Notes: a model not told the origin generated them from the letters alone. A stretch of DNA of 17,685 nt from RGIG4140 sp045638265 (GCA_045638265.1 JAZUBA010000002.1:1-17685); one strand, 5' to 3'; counted from the first letter of the stretch, positions 1 to 7,149 are shown. Made by a program: numbers and translations.

Positions 1-1
1 A

Positions 2-403
2 AATAAAGCGGATTGCAATATTTGTCCGAACCGATGGGCAACAAAACGTTATGATGGTGGTTATCATTGTTCCATTTGTGGTGTAGCTGGTACAAAGTAT
101 GCAAATACGCCTTTATTACATTATCAAGGAAGAAATACTTGCTATTCATGCGACACAACAGAAACCGTCGCACAGCACTCTATTGAAACACCCTATAGAT
201 GTGCAAATGTATGTCCAAATCGTTATTTAGATGGAAATAATTGTATACGTTCCGAATGTACGGAAGATAAAAAATTGAAGGATGTCAACAATCAATGTTA
301 TGAATGCAATATTGCCTCCCCGATTAATGTCGGCGGTGATAAAGAAAAATGTGATGCGTGTATCAATCGCAAACTTGATGGTTTGTATTGCGTCATTAAT
401 TAG
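2..403 (+). CDS. Cysteine-rich repeat protein, 3' end only
   Basis: An open frame runs from the left edge to a TAG at 401-403, giving the last 132 residues of a protein whose start lies outside the window. It has 15 cysteines in recurrent spacing: C-P/I-N-R, then C-x(3-6)-C, then a K-x-L-K-D segment, then C-x2-C-N/D. Two modules are clear, the last one ending at the stop (CINRKLDGLYCVIN). The same CPNR / KPLKD / CxxC module is repeated in the minus-strand gene at the right end, so the two are relatives. No enzyme motif is visible. The cysteine density and module repetition suggest a secreted or surface protein stabilised by disulfides, but no signal peptide can be checked here. Function unknown. 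The frame, the module and the terminator just downstream make the coding call firm. Confidence 0.85.
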   Translation, partial: NKADCNICPNRWATKRYDGGYHCSICGVAGTKYANTPLLHYQGRNTCYSCDTTETVAQHSIETPYRCANVCPNRYLDGNNCIRSECTEDKKLKDVNNQCYECNIASPINVGGDKEKCDACINRKLDGLYCVIN

Positions 404-421
404 AGGAACATCAGAGAACAC

Positions 422-456
422 AAAAAAAACCGTCAAAAAAATTGGCGGTTTTTTTT
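422..456. terminator. Bidirectional intrinsic terminator
   Basis: A 7-bp stem (430-436 with 442-448, one G-U pair) with an A5 loop is flanked by A8 on the left and T8 on the right, so either strand gives a hairpin followed by a U run. It sits between the convergent Cys-rich gene (stop at 403) and uup (stop at 481) and can serve both. Confidence 0.85.
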
Positions 457-480
457 ATATCAAAAGAAAGCGGGTTTTAA

Positions 481-2298
481 CTAATTACTTTCTTCTAAAC
501 GCATTTCCAATTCAAGCCATTTTGTTTCCAGTTCATCTAATGTTTCTTGTGCCTGATGTAATTGTGTTGTCGTAGCTAACAATTTTTCCGTATCACCATA
601 AATTTCAGGTAACGAGAGTTTTTCTTGCAGTTGCGATACAATTTTTGTTTGTTTTTCAATTTTTTGTGGCAATTCTTTCAATAAATGTTGTTCAGTAAAC
701 GTCAATTTTGCTTTGGGTTTTGAAACGGTGTTTTTTGTTTCTGTCGGTTGTTCTGCTTTTGCTTTCACACTCTTTTTTTGAGCCGATTGTTTTTCTTCTT
801 TGGCTTTTATATCTTCCAATAATTGTGTATATGTGCCAACGTGCTCAACAATCGTTCCATCACCTTTCATATAAAGCAAAGACGTTGCTACTTTATCCAA
901 GAAATCACGGTCGTGGCTGACAATTAAAATTGTGCCGTCATATTCATCAAGAACTTCTTGTAACAAGTCTAATGTGTCCATATCCAAATCATTTGTCGGT
1001 TCATCCAAAACCAAAAAGTTAGATGGTTTTGCTAATGCAACCGCTAATAATAATCTGTTTTTTTCACCACCTGACAAAGCTTTGACAGGTGTGTTTGCCT
1101 GTGATGATGTAAATAAAAAGTCCTTTAAATACGATACAACATGTCTGAAATGACCTCTGACAAAAATATGATCCCCTTCAGGACACAATGTTTTCCATAA
1201 TGTTTTATCAGGGTCTAATGTTAATCGCCCTTGGTCAAAATAGGCTTCTTCCAAATTTTTGGCAATCCGAATAAATCCGCTGTCCGGTTCCAAACGTTTT
1301 GTCAGTAATTTAATTAATGTTGTTTTTCCAGCACCGTTTGGTCCGACAATACCAATTTTATTTCCACGTAAAATACGAATGGAAAAGTCTTTAATTAAAC
1401 ATCTTTCTCCAAATGATTTTGAAATTTTTTTTGCTTCTGAAATCAATTTAGATTGAATTAATCCTTTATCAATTTCAAATTTAACGGAAGCTGTTTGTTT
1501 GATTTGCTCTTTTCGCTCCAAACGTAATTGTTGTAATCGTCTTAATCGTCCCATATTCCGCTTACGGCGAGCCGTAACGCCTTTATGCAACCATTCTGTT
1601 TCTTCGGCAATTCGTTTGTTCAGATTACGTTGTTCTAATATTTCCTGATGAATAATTTGCTCTTGCCAAACTTCAAAATCAGCATAACCTTTATCATTTA
1701 AATGAGCAATGCCTCTGTCCAACCAGACAGTTGCATTTGAAATGCGTGTTAAAAAGCGTCTGTCGTGGCTGATAACAACAACGGCGCCTGTATGTTTTGC
1801 AATTAACTCTTCCAGTTTTTCAATGGTAGCAATATCTAAATGATTTGTCGGTTCATCTAACAACAATAAGTCAGGTTCGTCAATCAAAGCTTTTGCCAAA
1901 GCCGTTTTTTTGCGTTCTCCCCCTGAGGCCTGCATCGGGTTTAAATCTGCTCGAATATCTAACGCATCAATTAATATATCCGCCTTATATGTTTCGTCTT
2001 TATGTGTTGGCGAAAGTCCGGATAAAATGACTTCTTTTAGTGTTGAATAGGCAGAAAAATCTTCATCCTGAGGCATATAGGCAATTTTGATTGCCGGCTG
2101 AACAAATCTTTCCCCGCTGTCTGCTTCCATAACACCGGCAATAACTTTTAATAGCGTTGATTTGCCTGAACCGTTTCGGCCAATCAAACAAATTTTATCA
2201 CCTTTGTTGATATACATATTTAAACCCGTAAAGAGCGGATGCATACCAAAAGTCAAACGAATATCTCTTAATGTAAAAATCGGGGCAATTTCAACCAT
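481..2298 (-). CDS. uup: ABC-F ATPase, Uup type
   Basis: A 605-residue soluble protein with two ABC cassettes and no membrane segments, the layout of ABC-F proteins, which act on ribosomes rather than in transport. Cassette 1 has Walker A GRNGSGKS (40-47), signature SGGE (125-128) and Walker B LLLLDEPTNHLD (144-155). Cassette 2 has Walker A GPNGAGKT (319-326), signature SGGE (409-412) and Walker B with LDEPTNDLD (about 431-439). The Asn-Asp-Leu-Asp form and the neighbouring YLKDFLF and KPSNFLVLDEP stretches are typical of Uup, as is the basic, coiled-coil C-terminal extension (about 510-605), which in Uup binds nucleic acid. In E. coli Uup is linked to ribosome function and to transposon excision phenotypes. 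ATG start with GAGGA seven bases upstream. The metK stop lies 85 nt upstream on the same strand. Another ABC-F paralogue is possible, but Uup fits best. Confidence 0.93.
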   Translation of the reverse strand: MVEIAPIFTLRDIRLTFGMHPLFTGLNMYINKGDKICLIGRNGSGKSTLLKVIAGVMEADSGERFVQPAIKIAYMPQDEDFSAYSTLKEVILSGLSPTHKDETYKADILIDALDIRADLNPMQASGGERKKTALAKALIDEPDLLLLDEPTNHLDIATIEKLEELIAKHTGAVVVISHDRRFLTRISNATVWLDRGIAHLNDKGYADFEVWQEQIIHQEILEQRNLNKRIAEETEWLHKGVTARRKRNMGRLRRLQQLRLERKEQIKQTASVKFEIDKGLIQSKLISEAKKISKSFGERCLIKDFSIRILRGNKIGIVGPNGAGKTTLIKLLTKRLEPDSGFIRIAKNLEEAYFDQGRLTLDPDKTLWKTLCPEGDHIFVRGHFRHVVSYLKDFLFTSSQANTPVKALSGGEKNRLLLAVALAKPSNFLVLDEPTNDLDMDTLDLLQEVLDEYDGTILIVSHDRDFLDKVATSLLYMKGDGTIVEHVGTYTQLLEDIKAKEEKQSAQKKSVKAKAEQPTETKNTVSKPKAKLTFTEQHLLKELPQKIEKQTKIVSQLQEKLSLPEIYGDTEKLLATTTQLHQAQETLDELETKWLELEMRLEESN

Positions 2299-2319
2299 AT
2301 AAAATCCTCATAAAACTGT

Positions 2320-2355
2320 TTTTCGGCAGTATAACAAAATACCGCCGAAAATCAA
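2320..2355 (-). promoter_or_regulatory. uup promoter embedded in a 32-bp inverted repeat
   Basis: Read on the minus strand: -35 TTGATT (2355-2350), 16-bp spacer, -10 TATACT (2333-2328), predicted start near 2321 and a leader of about 23 nt. An inverted repeat with 12 of 13 bp matched (2320-2332 with 2339-2351, 6-nt loop) covers the -10 and the spacer. It could be an operator, or an RNA hairpin behind the metK stop (2384) that weakly ends or protects the metK transcript; no U run follows it. Confidence 0.6.
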
Positions 2356-2383
2356 GTTTTTTATTTCAAAACAAAGTGTTTCA

Positions 2384-3391
2384 TCATGCAAACATCAAAC
2401 TTTTTTGACATAAATGAGCATAAATTGGTTTGTTTAAGCCTAATAGTTCAATAATTTCAGTCGGTTTTTGCGTAATAAGAATTTCTTTTGTTTGGGTAAT
2501 ACCGTTTTTAATTGTTTTAACAACGGCACTAGGTAATTCACTGCGACCGATACAAGATGATAAATAAACAAAGCATTCATCATTATCAGCTAAATACTCT
2601 ACAGCCAACCGGCGGGCAAACAAATTTAATGTCAAATCGGCTTTAGAAGCATCTTTTGTCCAAGGACTGCCTCCACCAATCGGGCAGGCTGTTGAATAGA
2701 AATCACAAGCCAATTTTCGTCCTGTAATACCACAATCGGCGATGGATGAGTGCATACTGTAACTGCCTGTTCCGTTGATAATTAATTCTTTTGGCGTTTG
2801 TCCCAATGTTTTAATGACAAAATCAGTTAAATCAACTGTTTCCAACATCGGAACGGCTACAATGGCGGTTTGAATGATGTTGTTTTCATCTAATGTAATT
2901 TGTGTTTTAATATCCAATCCCAAAACATCGGATTGTTTTGCTTTTTCATAAATAGCGTTGTTTAATTGACGTGCCAATACAAGTTCAGCCGGCATATTAT
3001 GGGTTCCCTGACAGGCATAACCGACAAAAACACCTTGATCACCCCATCCGTTTTGTTCTACGCCTTGCAAAATTTCACACGACTGAATGCCGATTAAATT
3101 AATCACTTGAATCTGATGAATATTGATTGCTTTATTCCCCCAAATATTAGCATAACGTTCATCATAGCCAATGACCCGCAACGCTTCTTTAACCATATCT
3201 GCAACATTTTTTAATTCAATATTACCACTGATTTCACCGCCTAAAATGACCGTGTTATCTTTAATCATTACTTCAACTGCATATTTTAACTTGTTGTCTT
3301 GTAATAACAATTTATCCAACAAATAACTGCTGATAAAATCGGCGGTTTTATCGGGATGTCCAAGTGATACAAATTCTGCTGTTTTTAACAT
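2384..3391 (-). CDS. metK: S-adenosylmethionine synthetase, short divergent form
   Basis: Makes S-adenosylmethionine from methionine and ATP. At 335 residues it is about 50 shorter than usual (about 384-400). Family motifs visible: GHPDK near the N-terminus (with SLGHPDK instead of SEGHPDK), GGEI, IGIQS, GDQGVFVGYAC (usually GDQGLMFGYA), K-T-Q-I-T, D-C-G-I-T-G-R-K and GGGSPWTKDASKAD (usually GGGAFSGKDPSKVD). Most active-site positions known from E. coli MetK (His14, Asp16, Lys17, Asp118, Lys165, Asp238, Lys245, Lys265, Lys269) have equivalents; the Arg of TGRF is Ser (TGSY). The C-terminal HFGR-FPWE region is missing. ATG at 3391 is chosen: AAGGA lies 7 nt before it, whereas a TTG two codons upstream would sit only one base from that site. 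The leader holds a probable SAM-II riboswitch, which independently supports the function. Confidence 0.9.
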   Translation of the reverse strand: MLKTAEFVSLGHPDKTADFISSYLLDKLLLQDNKLKYAVEVMIKDNTVILGGEISGNIELKNVADMVKEALRVIGYDERYANIWGNKAINIHQIQVINLIGIQSCEILQGVEQNGWGDQGVFVGYACQGTHNMPAELVLARQLNNAIYEKAKQSDVLGLDIKTQITLDENNIIQTAIVAVPMLETVDLTDFVIKTLGQTPKELIINGTGSYSMHSSIADCGITGRKLACDFYSTACPIGGGSPWTKDASKADLTLNLFARRLAVEYLADNDECFVYLSSCIGRSELPSAVVKTIKNGITQTKEILITQKPTEIIELLGLNKPIYAHLCQKSLMFA

Positions 3392-3398
3392 TTTCAAT

Positions 3399-3432
3399 TC
3401 CTTTCATATAAAATTAAATCAATTTGAAAGGA
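3399..3432 (-). promoter_or_regulatory. metK Shine-Dalgarno sequestering hairpin
   Basis: On the minus strand TCCTTTCA (3432-3425) is fully complementary to TGAAAGGA (3406-3399), an 8-bp stem with an 18-nt AU-rich loop. The right arm contains AAGGA, the metK ribosome binding site 7 nt before the ATG at 3391, so the hairpin would block initiation. The left arm (GTCCTTT, 3433-3427) can instead pair with AGAGGAC (3510-3504) inside the riboswitch aptamer. Pairing seen in sequence; regulatory role inferred. Confidence 0.65.
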
Positions 3433-3494
3433 CATGAAGAAAAAATAAAATATTTAAAATGCCCGTTTTTTTTATGGGTCAAACAAATTATTTG

Positions 3495-3560
3495 CTCTTT
3501 TTAGTCCTCTTGTAAACGTTTCCGTTTTGAATCGGGACAAGTAGAGATAAATCCGATTCG
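3495..3560 (-). promoter_or_regulatory. SAM-II-like riboswitch aptamer in the metK leader
   Basis: Read 5'->3' on the minus strand: P1 GAATCGG (3559-3553) pairs with CCGATTC (3535-3529). Its loop starts ATTTAT, so with the last P1 base it reads GATTTA. Loop bases CTCT (3546-3543) and CTTGT (3541-3537) pair downstream with AGAG (3498-3495) and ACAAG (3513-3509), forming an H-type pseudoknot. Between the P1 3' strand and ACAAG is a 5-bp hairpin, AAACG-GAAA-CGTTT, with a GNRA loop. CTAAAA (3504-3499) lies between the two pseudoknot strands. The order P1, GAUUUA, P2a, P2b, P1', L3, P2b', CUAAA, P2a' is that of SAM-II (metA element), a SAM sensor common in alphaproteobacterial methionine genes. 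The four-base AGGA before CTAAA and the L3 hairpin differ from the minimal aptamer. Confidence 0.75.
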
Positions 3561-3566
3561 CATATT

Positions 3567-3595
3567 ATTATATAGGTGCTTTTTTAAAAAAGCAA
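3567..3595 (-). promoter_or_regulatory. metK promoter
   Basis: On the minus strand: -35 TTGCTT (3595-3590), 17-bp spacer, -10 TATAAT (3572-3567). Predicted start at 3561-3560, exactly at the first bases of riboswitch helix P1, so the aptamer would be the very 5' end of a leader of about 170 nt. An 18-bp perfect palindrome (3577-3594, TGCTTTTTTAAAAAAGCA) overlaps the -35 and spacer. Confidence 0.75.
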
Positions 3596-3608
3596 GTATT
3601 ATTTTCAC

Positions 3609-3637
3609 TTGCAAAATAAATAAGAACTTGCTAAACT
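3609..3637 (+). promoter_or_regulatory. Probable promoter of the yheS-type ABC-F gene
   Basis: -35 TTGCAA (3609-3614), 17-bp spacer, -10 TAAACT (3632-3637); predicted start near 3644 leaves a leader of about 13 nt that begins at the AAAAGGA ribosome binding site. Such short leaders also fit other promoters in this window. Its -35 overlaps one arm of an inverted repeat (3592-3597 with 3607-3612) shared with the divergent metK promoter. Confidence 0.45.
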
Positions 3638-3656
3638 GCGCTAAAAGGATAAAAAA

Positions 3657-5495
3657 ATGATAGATATTCAGAATTTAACCATTCAGATTGGACAACGTGT
3701 TTTATTAGATAATACCTCATTTTATATTGGTGATAATCAAAAAGTCGGTCTAATCGGACATAATGGTTGTGGAAAAACAACATTTTTTAAAGTCTTACTG
3801 GGTCAAACAGAATATTTTGACGGTGATATTAATTTGCCACAAAATGCCTGTATTGCTTCGGTTGAACAAACGATTGAAGATACATCAATGAGTGTATTGG
3901 ATTATGTTATATCCAAAGACATACGTTTATGCTCATTAAGAAATCGTTTGTTAACAGCATCTGATATTGAAAAACCGGAAATATTAGAAGAATTGAAAAT
4001 ACTTGATTCTGACGGAGCAGAGGGACGAATAGCTCAAATTTTAACCGGTCTTGGATTTAAAAATGATGATTTATCCCGTCCCGTATCCGATTTTTCCGGT
4101 GGTTGGCGTATGCGTTTATCCTTGGCAGGAGCTTTGTTTCAATATTCAGATATTCTTTTATTGGACGAACCGACAAACCATCTTGATTTAGAAGCAAGTA
4201 TTTGGCTTGAAAATCATTTATCTGCCTATAAAGGAACACTTATTCTTATCAGTCACGACCGAATGATTTTAAATCGCTTATGTGACCATATTGCCAGTAT
4301 TGAAAATCAAAAAATAACACTTTATAAAGGCAATTTTGATACATACGAACAAAACAGACAATTGCAACGACAACAACAAGTGGCTCAGGCTGAAAAAATT
4401 ATGGCAAAACGAGCACATATGCAAGCTTTTATTGACAGATTTCGTTATAAAGCCAGTAAAGCCAAACAAGCACAAAGTCGGATTAAAATGCTTGAAAAAA
4501 TGGCAGAAATCCCTATTGTTAATACAGATGAAACTGATTGTTTTTCATTTCCAAAACCTGAAAAATTGTCCCCGCCGCTTATTAGTTTGGATAATGTTTC
4601 CACCGGATACGGAGATAAAACCGTTTTGCGTAAATTATCATTAAGCATCGGTATTAATGAACGAATTGTTTTACTCGGACGAAACGGTAACGGTAAATCT
4701 ACATTGGCTAAACTGCTATGTGGTAAATTGCCGTTGTTTGAGGGAAACATTCATCGTCTTTCAGGTTTAAAAATCGGTTATTTTGCGCAACATCAGGAAG
4801 ATGATTTACCTCTTGATTTGACACCATTAGAGATGTTCAGCTCTTTAATGCCCGAACAAAAACCAACACAAATCCGTTCTTATTTGGCACAATATGGTAT
4901 TAATGGAGATAAGTCATTAACACAAATTCAACGCTTATCCGGTGGAGAAAAGGCTCGTTTGATTTTTGCCCAGATTGCTCTTGATAAACCGGCATTGTTA
5001 ATATTAGACGAACCGACAAACCATTTAGATATGAAAGGACGAGAGGCGTTATTGTCTGCCCTTAATGATTTTGAAGGTTCTGTTGTTTTAATTACACACG
5101 ATTTTCATTTAATTGAATTGTTGGCAGATGATTTATGGTTAATTGATAAAGAACGTTGTTTGCCATTTAGTGGGGATTTGAATGATTATCGGTCATTTTT
5201 ACTGAATAAGGAAATGCCGAAAGATCAACCTAAAAATATAAAAACAGAAGAACAAAAACCGCAAGCTATTCAAAGGCAATCTCAAGCAGAAATTCGTAAA
5301 ATAAAAGCACAGTTGGGACAGATTGAAAAAGAACTTGAACGTTTGTCAGCAGAAAAAGAAAATTTACAAAAGAAATTTGAAAAACCGTTAACTGGTTCGG
5401 AAATTGTTGCCGTTCAAAACAAATTAACTCAAATTGAACAAGATATTGAAATAATTGAATTAAAATGGCTTGATTTATCTGAAAAGATATCTTAA
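3657..5495 (+). CDS. yheS: ABC-F ATPase, YheS type
   Basis: A 612-residue soluble twin-cassette ABC-F protein. Cassette 1: Walker A GHNGCGKT (34-41), signature SGGW (147-150, followed by RMRLSLAGAL) and LLLDEPTNHLD. Then comes the linker arm, about 225-300, with the FRYKASKAKQAQSRIKMLEK stretch. Cassette 2: Walker A GRNGNGKS (341-348), signature SGGE (428-431) and LDEPTNHLD. The SGGW signature and the KASKAKQAQSR arm are characteristic of the YheS branch. A charged coiled-coil tail (about 530-612) follows. ABC-F proteins bind near the ribosomal E site and affect elongation or stalled ribosomes; the precise role of YheS is less settled than that of EttA. AAAAGGA lies 7 nt before the ATG. The hydrolase gene begins 25 nt after the stop and is probably cotranscribed. 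No evidence here for or against antibiotic resistance. Confidence 0.93.
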   Translation: MIDIQNLTIQIGQRVLLDNTSFYIGDNQKVGLIGHNGCGKTTFFKVLLGQTEYFDGDINLPQNACIASVEQTIEDTSMSVLDYVISKDIRLCSLRNRLLTASDIEKPEILEELKILDSDGAEGRIAQILTGLGFKNDDLSRPVSDFSGGWRMRLSLAGALFQYSDILLLDEPTNHLDLEASIWLENHLSAYKGTLILISHDRMILNRLCDHIASIENQKITLYKGNFDTYEQNRQLQRQQQVAQAEKIMAKRAHMQAFIDRFRYKASKAKQAQSRIKMLEKMAEIPIVNTDETDCFSFPKPEKLSPPLISLDNVSTGYGDKTVLRKLSLSIGINERIVLLGRNGNGKSTLAKLLCGKLPLFEGNIHRLSGLKIGYFAQHQEDDLPLDLTPLEMFSSLMPEQKPTQIRSYLAQYGINGDKSLTQIQRLSGGEKARLIFAQIALDKPALLILDEPTNHLDMKGREALLSALNDFEGSVVLITHDFHLIELLADDLWLIDKERCLPFSGDLNDYRSFLLNKEMPKDQPKNIKTEEQKPQAIQRQSQAEIRKIKAQLGQIEKELERLSAEKENLQKKFEKPLTGSEIVAVQNKLTQIEQDIEIIELKWLDLSEKIS

Positions 5496-5520
5496 TAATT
5501 GAAAAAAGGAGGTAAATAAA

Positions 5521-6462
5521 ATGTTTTTCAAATGGTTTAAAAAAGAAATAAAACCTTTTAACGAAGGTTGGCTTGATGTTGGGGACGGACATCAAATCCA
5601 TTATATGGAATGCGGTAATCCCAAAGGCAAACCGATTATTCGTTTCCACGGCGGACCTGGCTCATCAGCAAAACCAAAACAAGCTTCTGTTTTTGATTTA
5701 GCAAAATATCGTGTTGTATTATTTTCTCAAAGAGGTTGTGGTAAATCCAAGTTTACGGATTTGATGAAAAACAACAATCCGATGACAACAGTTGAAGATA
5801 CGGTAAAACTTTTAAATCATCTGGAAATTCCACTTAAAGATTTAACACTTGCCGGTGTTTCTTACGGAACAACCTTGGCTCTTTTGTTTGCCGAAAAACA
5901 TCCTGAAATGGTAAAAATGCTTTTATTAACTGCTGTTTTTTTAGGTCGCAAAGAAGATTTAGTTTGGACTGATGAAATCAGTCAGATTTTCTATCCTGAT
6001 TTAATGGATGAAATGAAGTCAAAATTAAATCCGAATGAAGAATTATTAGATGGGTATCATCGGATGATTATGTCTGACAGCTATGAACAAATCAAAACGG
6101 CACTCCAATATTACGGCTCTTATGAAATGAATTTAGGGTCATTAACTCCTCAATTTAAACCGTTAAAAGCCGTTTATGATGACAGAGTTGCAGGTTCTCG
6201 CATTTTTATTGATCACGAAAAAAATAATATGTATCTGGAAGATAATGTTATATTGAATAATATTGATAAAATTAAACATATTCCGACAATGATTGTACAT
6301 AATCGCTTGGATATGACATGTCCCGTTCAACAGGCATATAAATTACATAAAGCAATGCCTCATTCAAAATTGGTAATTGTACCCGATATTGGGCACGGGA
6401 GTGAAAAACTTCAAAAAGAAATGACTTATCATTTTAATAAATTCATTAAAGAAAGAGAGTAG
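5521..6462 (+). CDS. pip: Alpha/beta hydrolase, proline iminopeptidase-like (peptidase family S33)
   Basis: 313 residues, the usual length for proline iminopeptidases, which remove N-terminal proline from peptides in the cytoplasm. Motifs: oxyanion-hole HGGPG (43-47), then SQRGCGKS (69-76; the family usually has DQRGxGxS, so Asp is replaced by Ser), nucleophile elbow GVSYG with Ser114, acid Asp264 (NRLDMTCP) and His292 (DIGHG), completing a Ser-Asp-His triad. The cap region, about 140-250, is divergent, so the true substrate may differ. The start is secure: AGGAGG lies eight bases before the ATG. It lies 25 nt behind yheS and before a strong terminator, so the two probably form one operon. 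No signal peptide: the N-terminus MFFKWFKKEIK is short and basic. The symbol is by family only. Confidence 0.82.
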   Translation: MFFKWFKKEIKPFNEGWLDVGDGHQIHYMECGNPKGKPIIRFHGGPGSSAKPKQASVFDLAKYRVVLFSQRGCGKSKFTDLMKNNNPMTTVEDTVKLLNHLEIPLKDLTLAGVSYGTTLALLFAEKHPEMVKMLLLTAVFLGRKEDLVWTDEISQIFYPDLMDEMKSKLNPNEELLDGYHRMIMSDSYEQIKTALQYYGSYEMNLGSLTPQFKPLKAVYDDRVAGSRIFIDHEKNNMYLEDNVILNNIDKIKHIPTMIVHNRLDMTCPVQQAYKLHKAMPHSKLVIVPDIGHGSEKLQKEMTYHFNKFIKERE

Positions 6463-6480
6463 GGGCATTTAAACTCTCAA

Positions 6481-6522
6481 AAAAAAAGCCCTTTGCATTT
6501 ATTTACAGAGGGCATTTTTTTT
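6481..6522. terminator. Bidirectional intrinsic terminator
   Basis: GCCCT (6488-6492) pairs with AGGGC (6509-6513), extended by a T-G and a T-A pair, with A7 before and T8 after. It lies between convergent genes, the hydrolase (stop 6462) and the minus-strand gene ending at 6543, and can work on both strands. Confidence 0.85.
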
Positions 6523-6542
6523 ATACTTATTCAAAATACAAC

Positions 6543-7121
6543 TTATCTTTCTTTACCGTTTTTGAATATGCGTTCAAACCAAGATTTTTTTATCTGTTCT
6601 TGAAAGGATTTTTCTATTGCATCTTCAACTTTCATAATATAAGCATCACGCCTTGCCATATAGGACTTGTCATGTGGCTGATCATATGAAGTCTGCTTTT
6701 GGTGATGTAAAAAATCAGCCTGCATATTTTGACGTACGCCATCAATCAATATGTCCAGTTCTTTTTTAGGATTGATATTTCCTTTTTGTGTTAACTCTCT
6801 GACATAATTTTTTGCAAAGATTGTGATGTCTTTGGATGTATTTTCATAATTATCATCTGATTTATTTTCATCTAAATATTGCTGTAATGTTTTAAAGATT
6901 TTCTGATAATATGCCAAGGAAGATGTATCTTCTTTAATCTCAAAACATAATTCTTCGCACAATTTTTTCTTGAAATCGTCAATTCCAAAAGGTGTTTTTG
7001 GTGGTGTATAAGGCAAGCAAGGTTGCTCAGATTGAGCCATATCTTCCTTTTTGTTTAAATGGTTTGTCGGTTTTGGTTTATTGTAATTAACCGGTGTAAT
7101 ATAAGAAAATTTAGGTTTCAT
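6543..7121 (-). CDS. Hypothetical helical protein with one copy of the shared C-terminal module
   Basis: 192 residues, not matched to a named family. The N-terminal 50 or so residues are polar and Pro/Lys-rich and look disordered. Residues about 68-133 form a predicted helical module (AYYQKIFKTLQQYL ... ITIFAKNYVREL ... INPKKELDILIDGVRQ) that also occurs twice in the gene upstream and once each in the genes at 9830 and 11074. The C-terminus (SWFERIFKNGKER) is a short aromatic and basic amphipathic tail; the 9830 and 11074 proteins have comparable tails. No signal peptide or membrane segment. ATG at 7121 is preferred over a TTG 16 codons upstream, which overlaps the preceding gene and lacks a ribosome binding site; AAAAGG lies about 10 nt before the ATG. 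It follows the 7150-7785 gene by 28 nt, so they are likely one operon. Function unknown. Confidence 0.75.
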   Translation of the reverse strand: MKPKFSYITPVNYNKPKPTNHLNKKEDMAQSEQPCLPYTPPKTPFGIDDFKKKLCEELCFEIKEDTSSLAYYQKIFKTLQQYLDENKSDDNYENTSKDITIFAKNYVRELTQKGNINPKKELDILIDGVRQNMQADFLHHQKQTSYDQPHDKSYMARRDAYIMKVEDAIEKSFQEQIKKSWFERIFKNGKER

Positions 7122-7149
7122 CTTTGTGTTGCCTTTTGGTTTATTTTTT

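Noticed and set aside
3392..3397. TTG at 3397 as the metK start
   Set aside because: It is only one base from the AAGGA site; the ATG at 3391 has 7-nt spacing and matches the usual MetK N-terminus.
3459..3477. GCCC...GGGT pairing in the metK leader as an intrinsic terminator
   Set aside because: Only about three G-C pairs around a long A-run loop and no U run after it on the minus strand.
3600..3656. CTAAAAGGAT near 3641 as a SAM-II 3' end for the plus-strand ABC-F gene
   Set aside because: No P1 stem, no GATTTA loop and no pseudoknot partner upstream; the string is simply the ribosome binding site region.
481..5495. Two ABC-F genes as an antibiotic resistance or transport locus
   Set aside because: Both match housekeeping ABC-F branches (Uup and YheS) and there is no membrane partner; nothing points to resistance.
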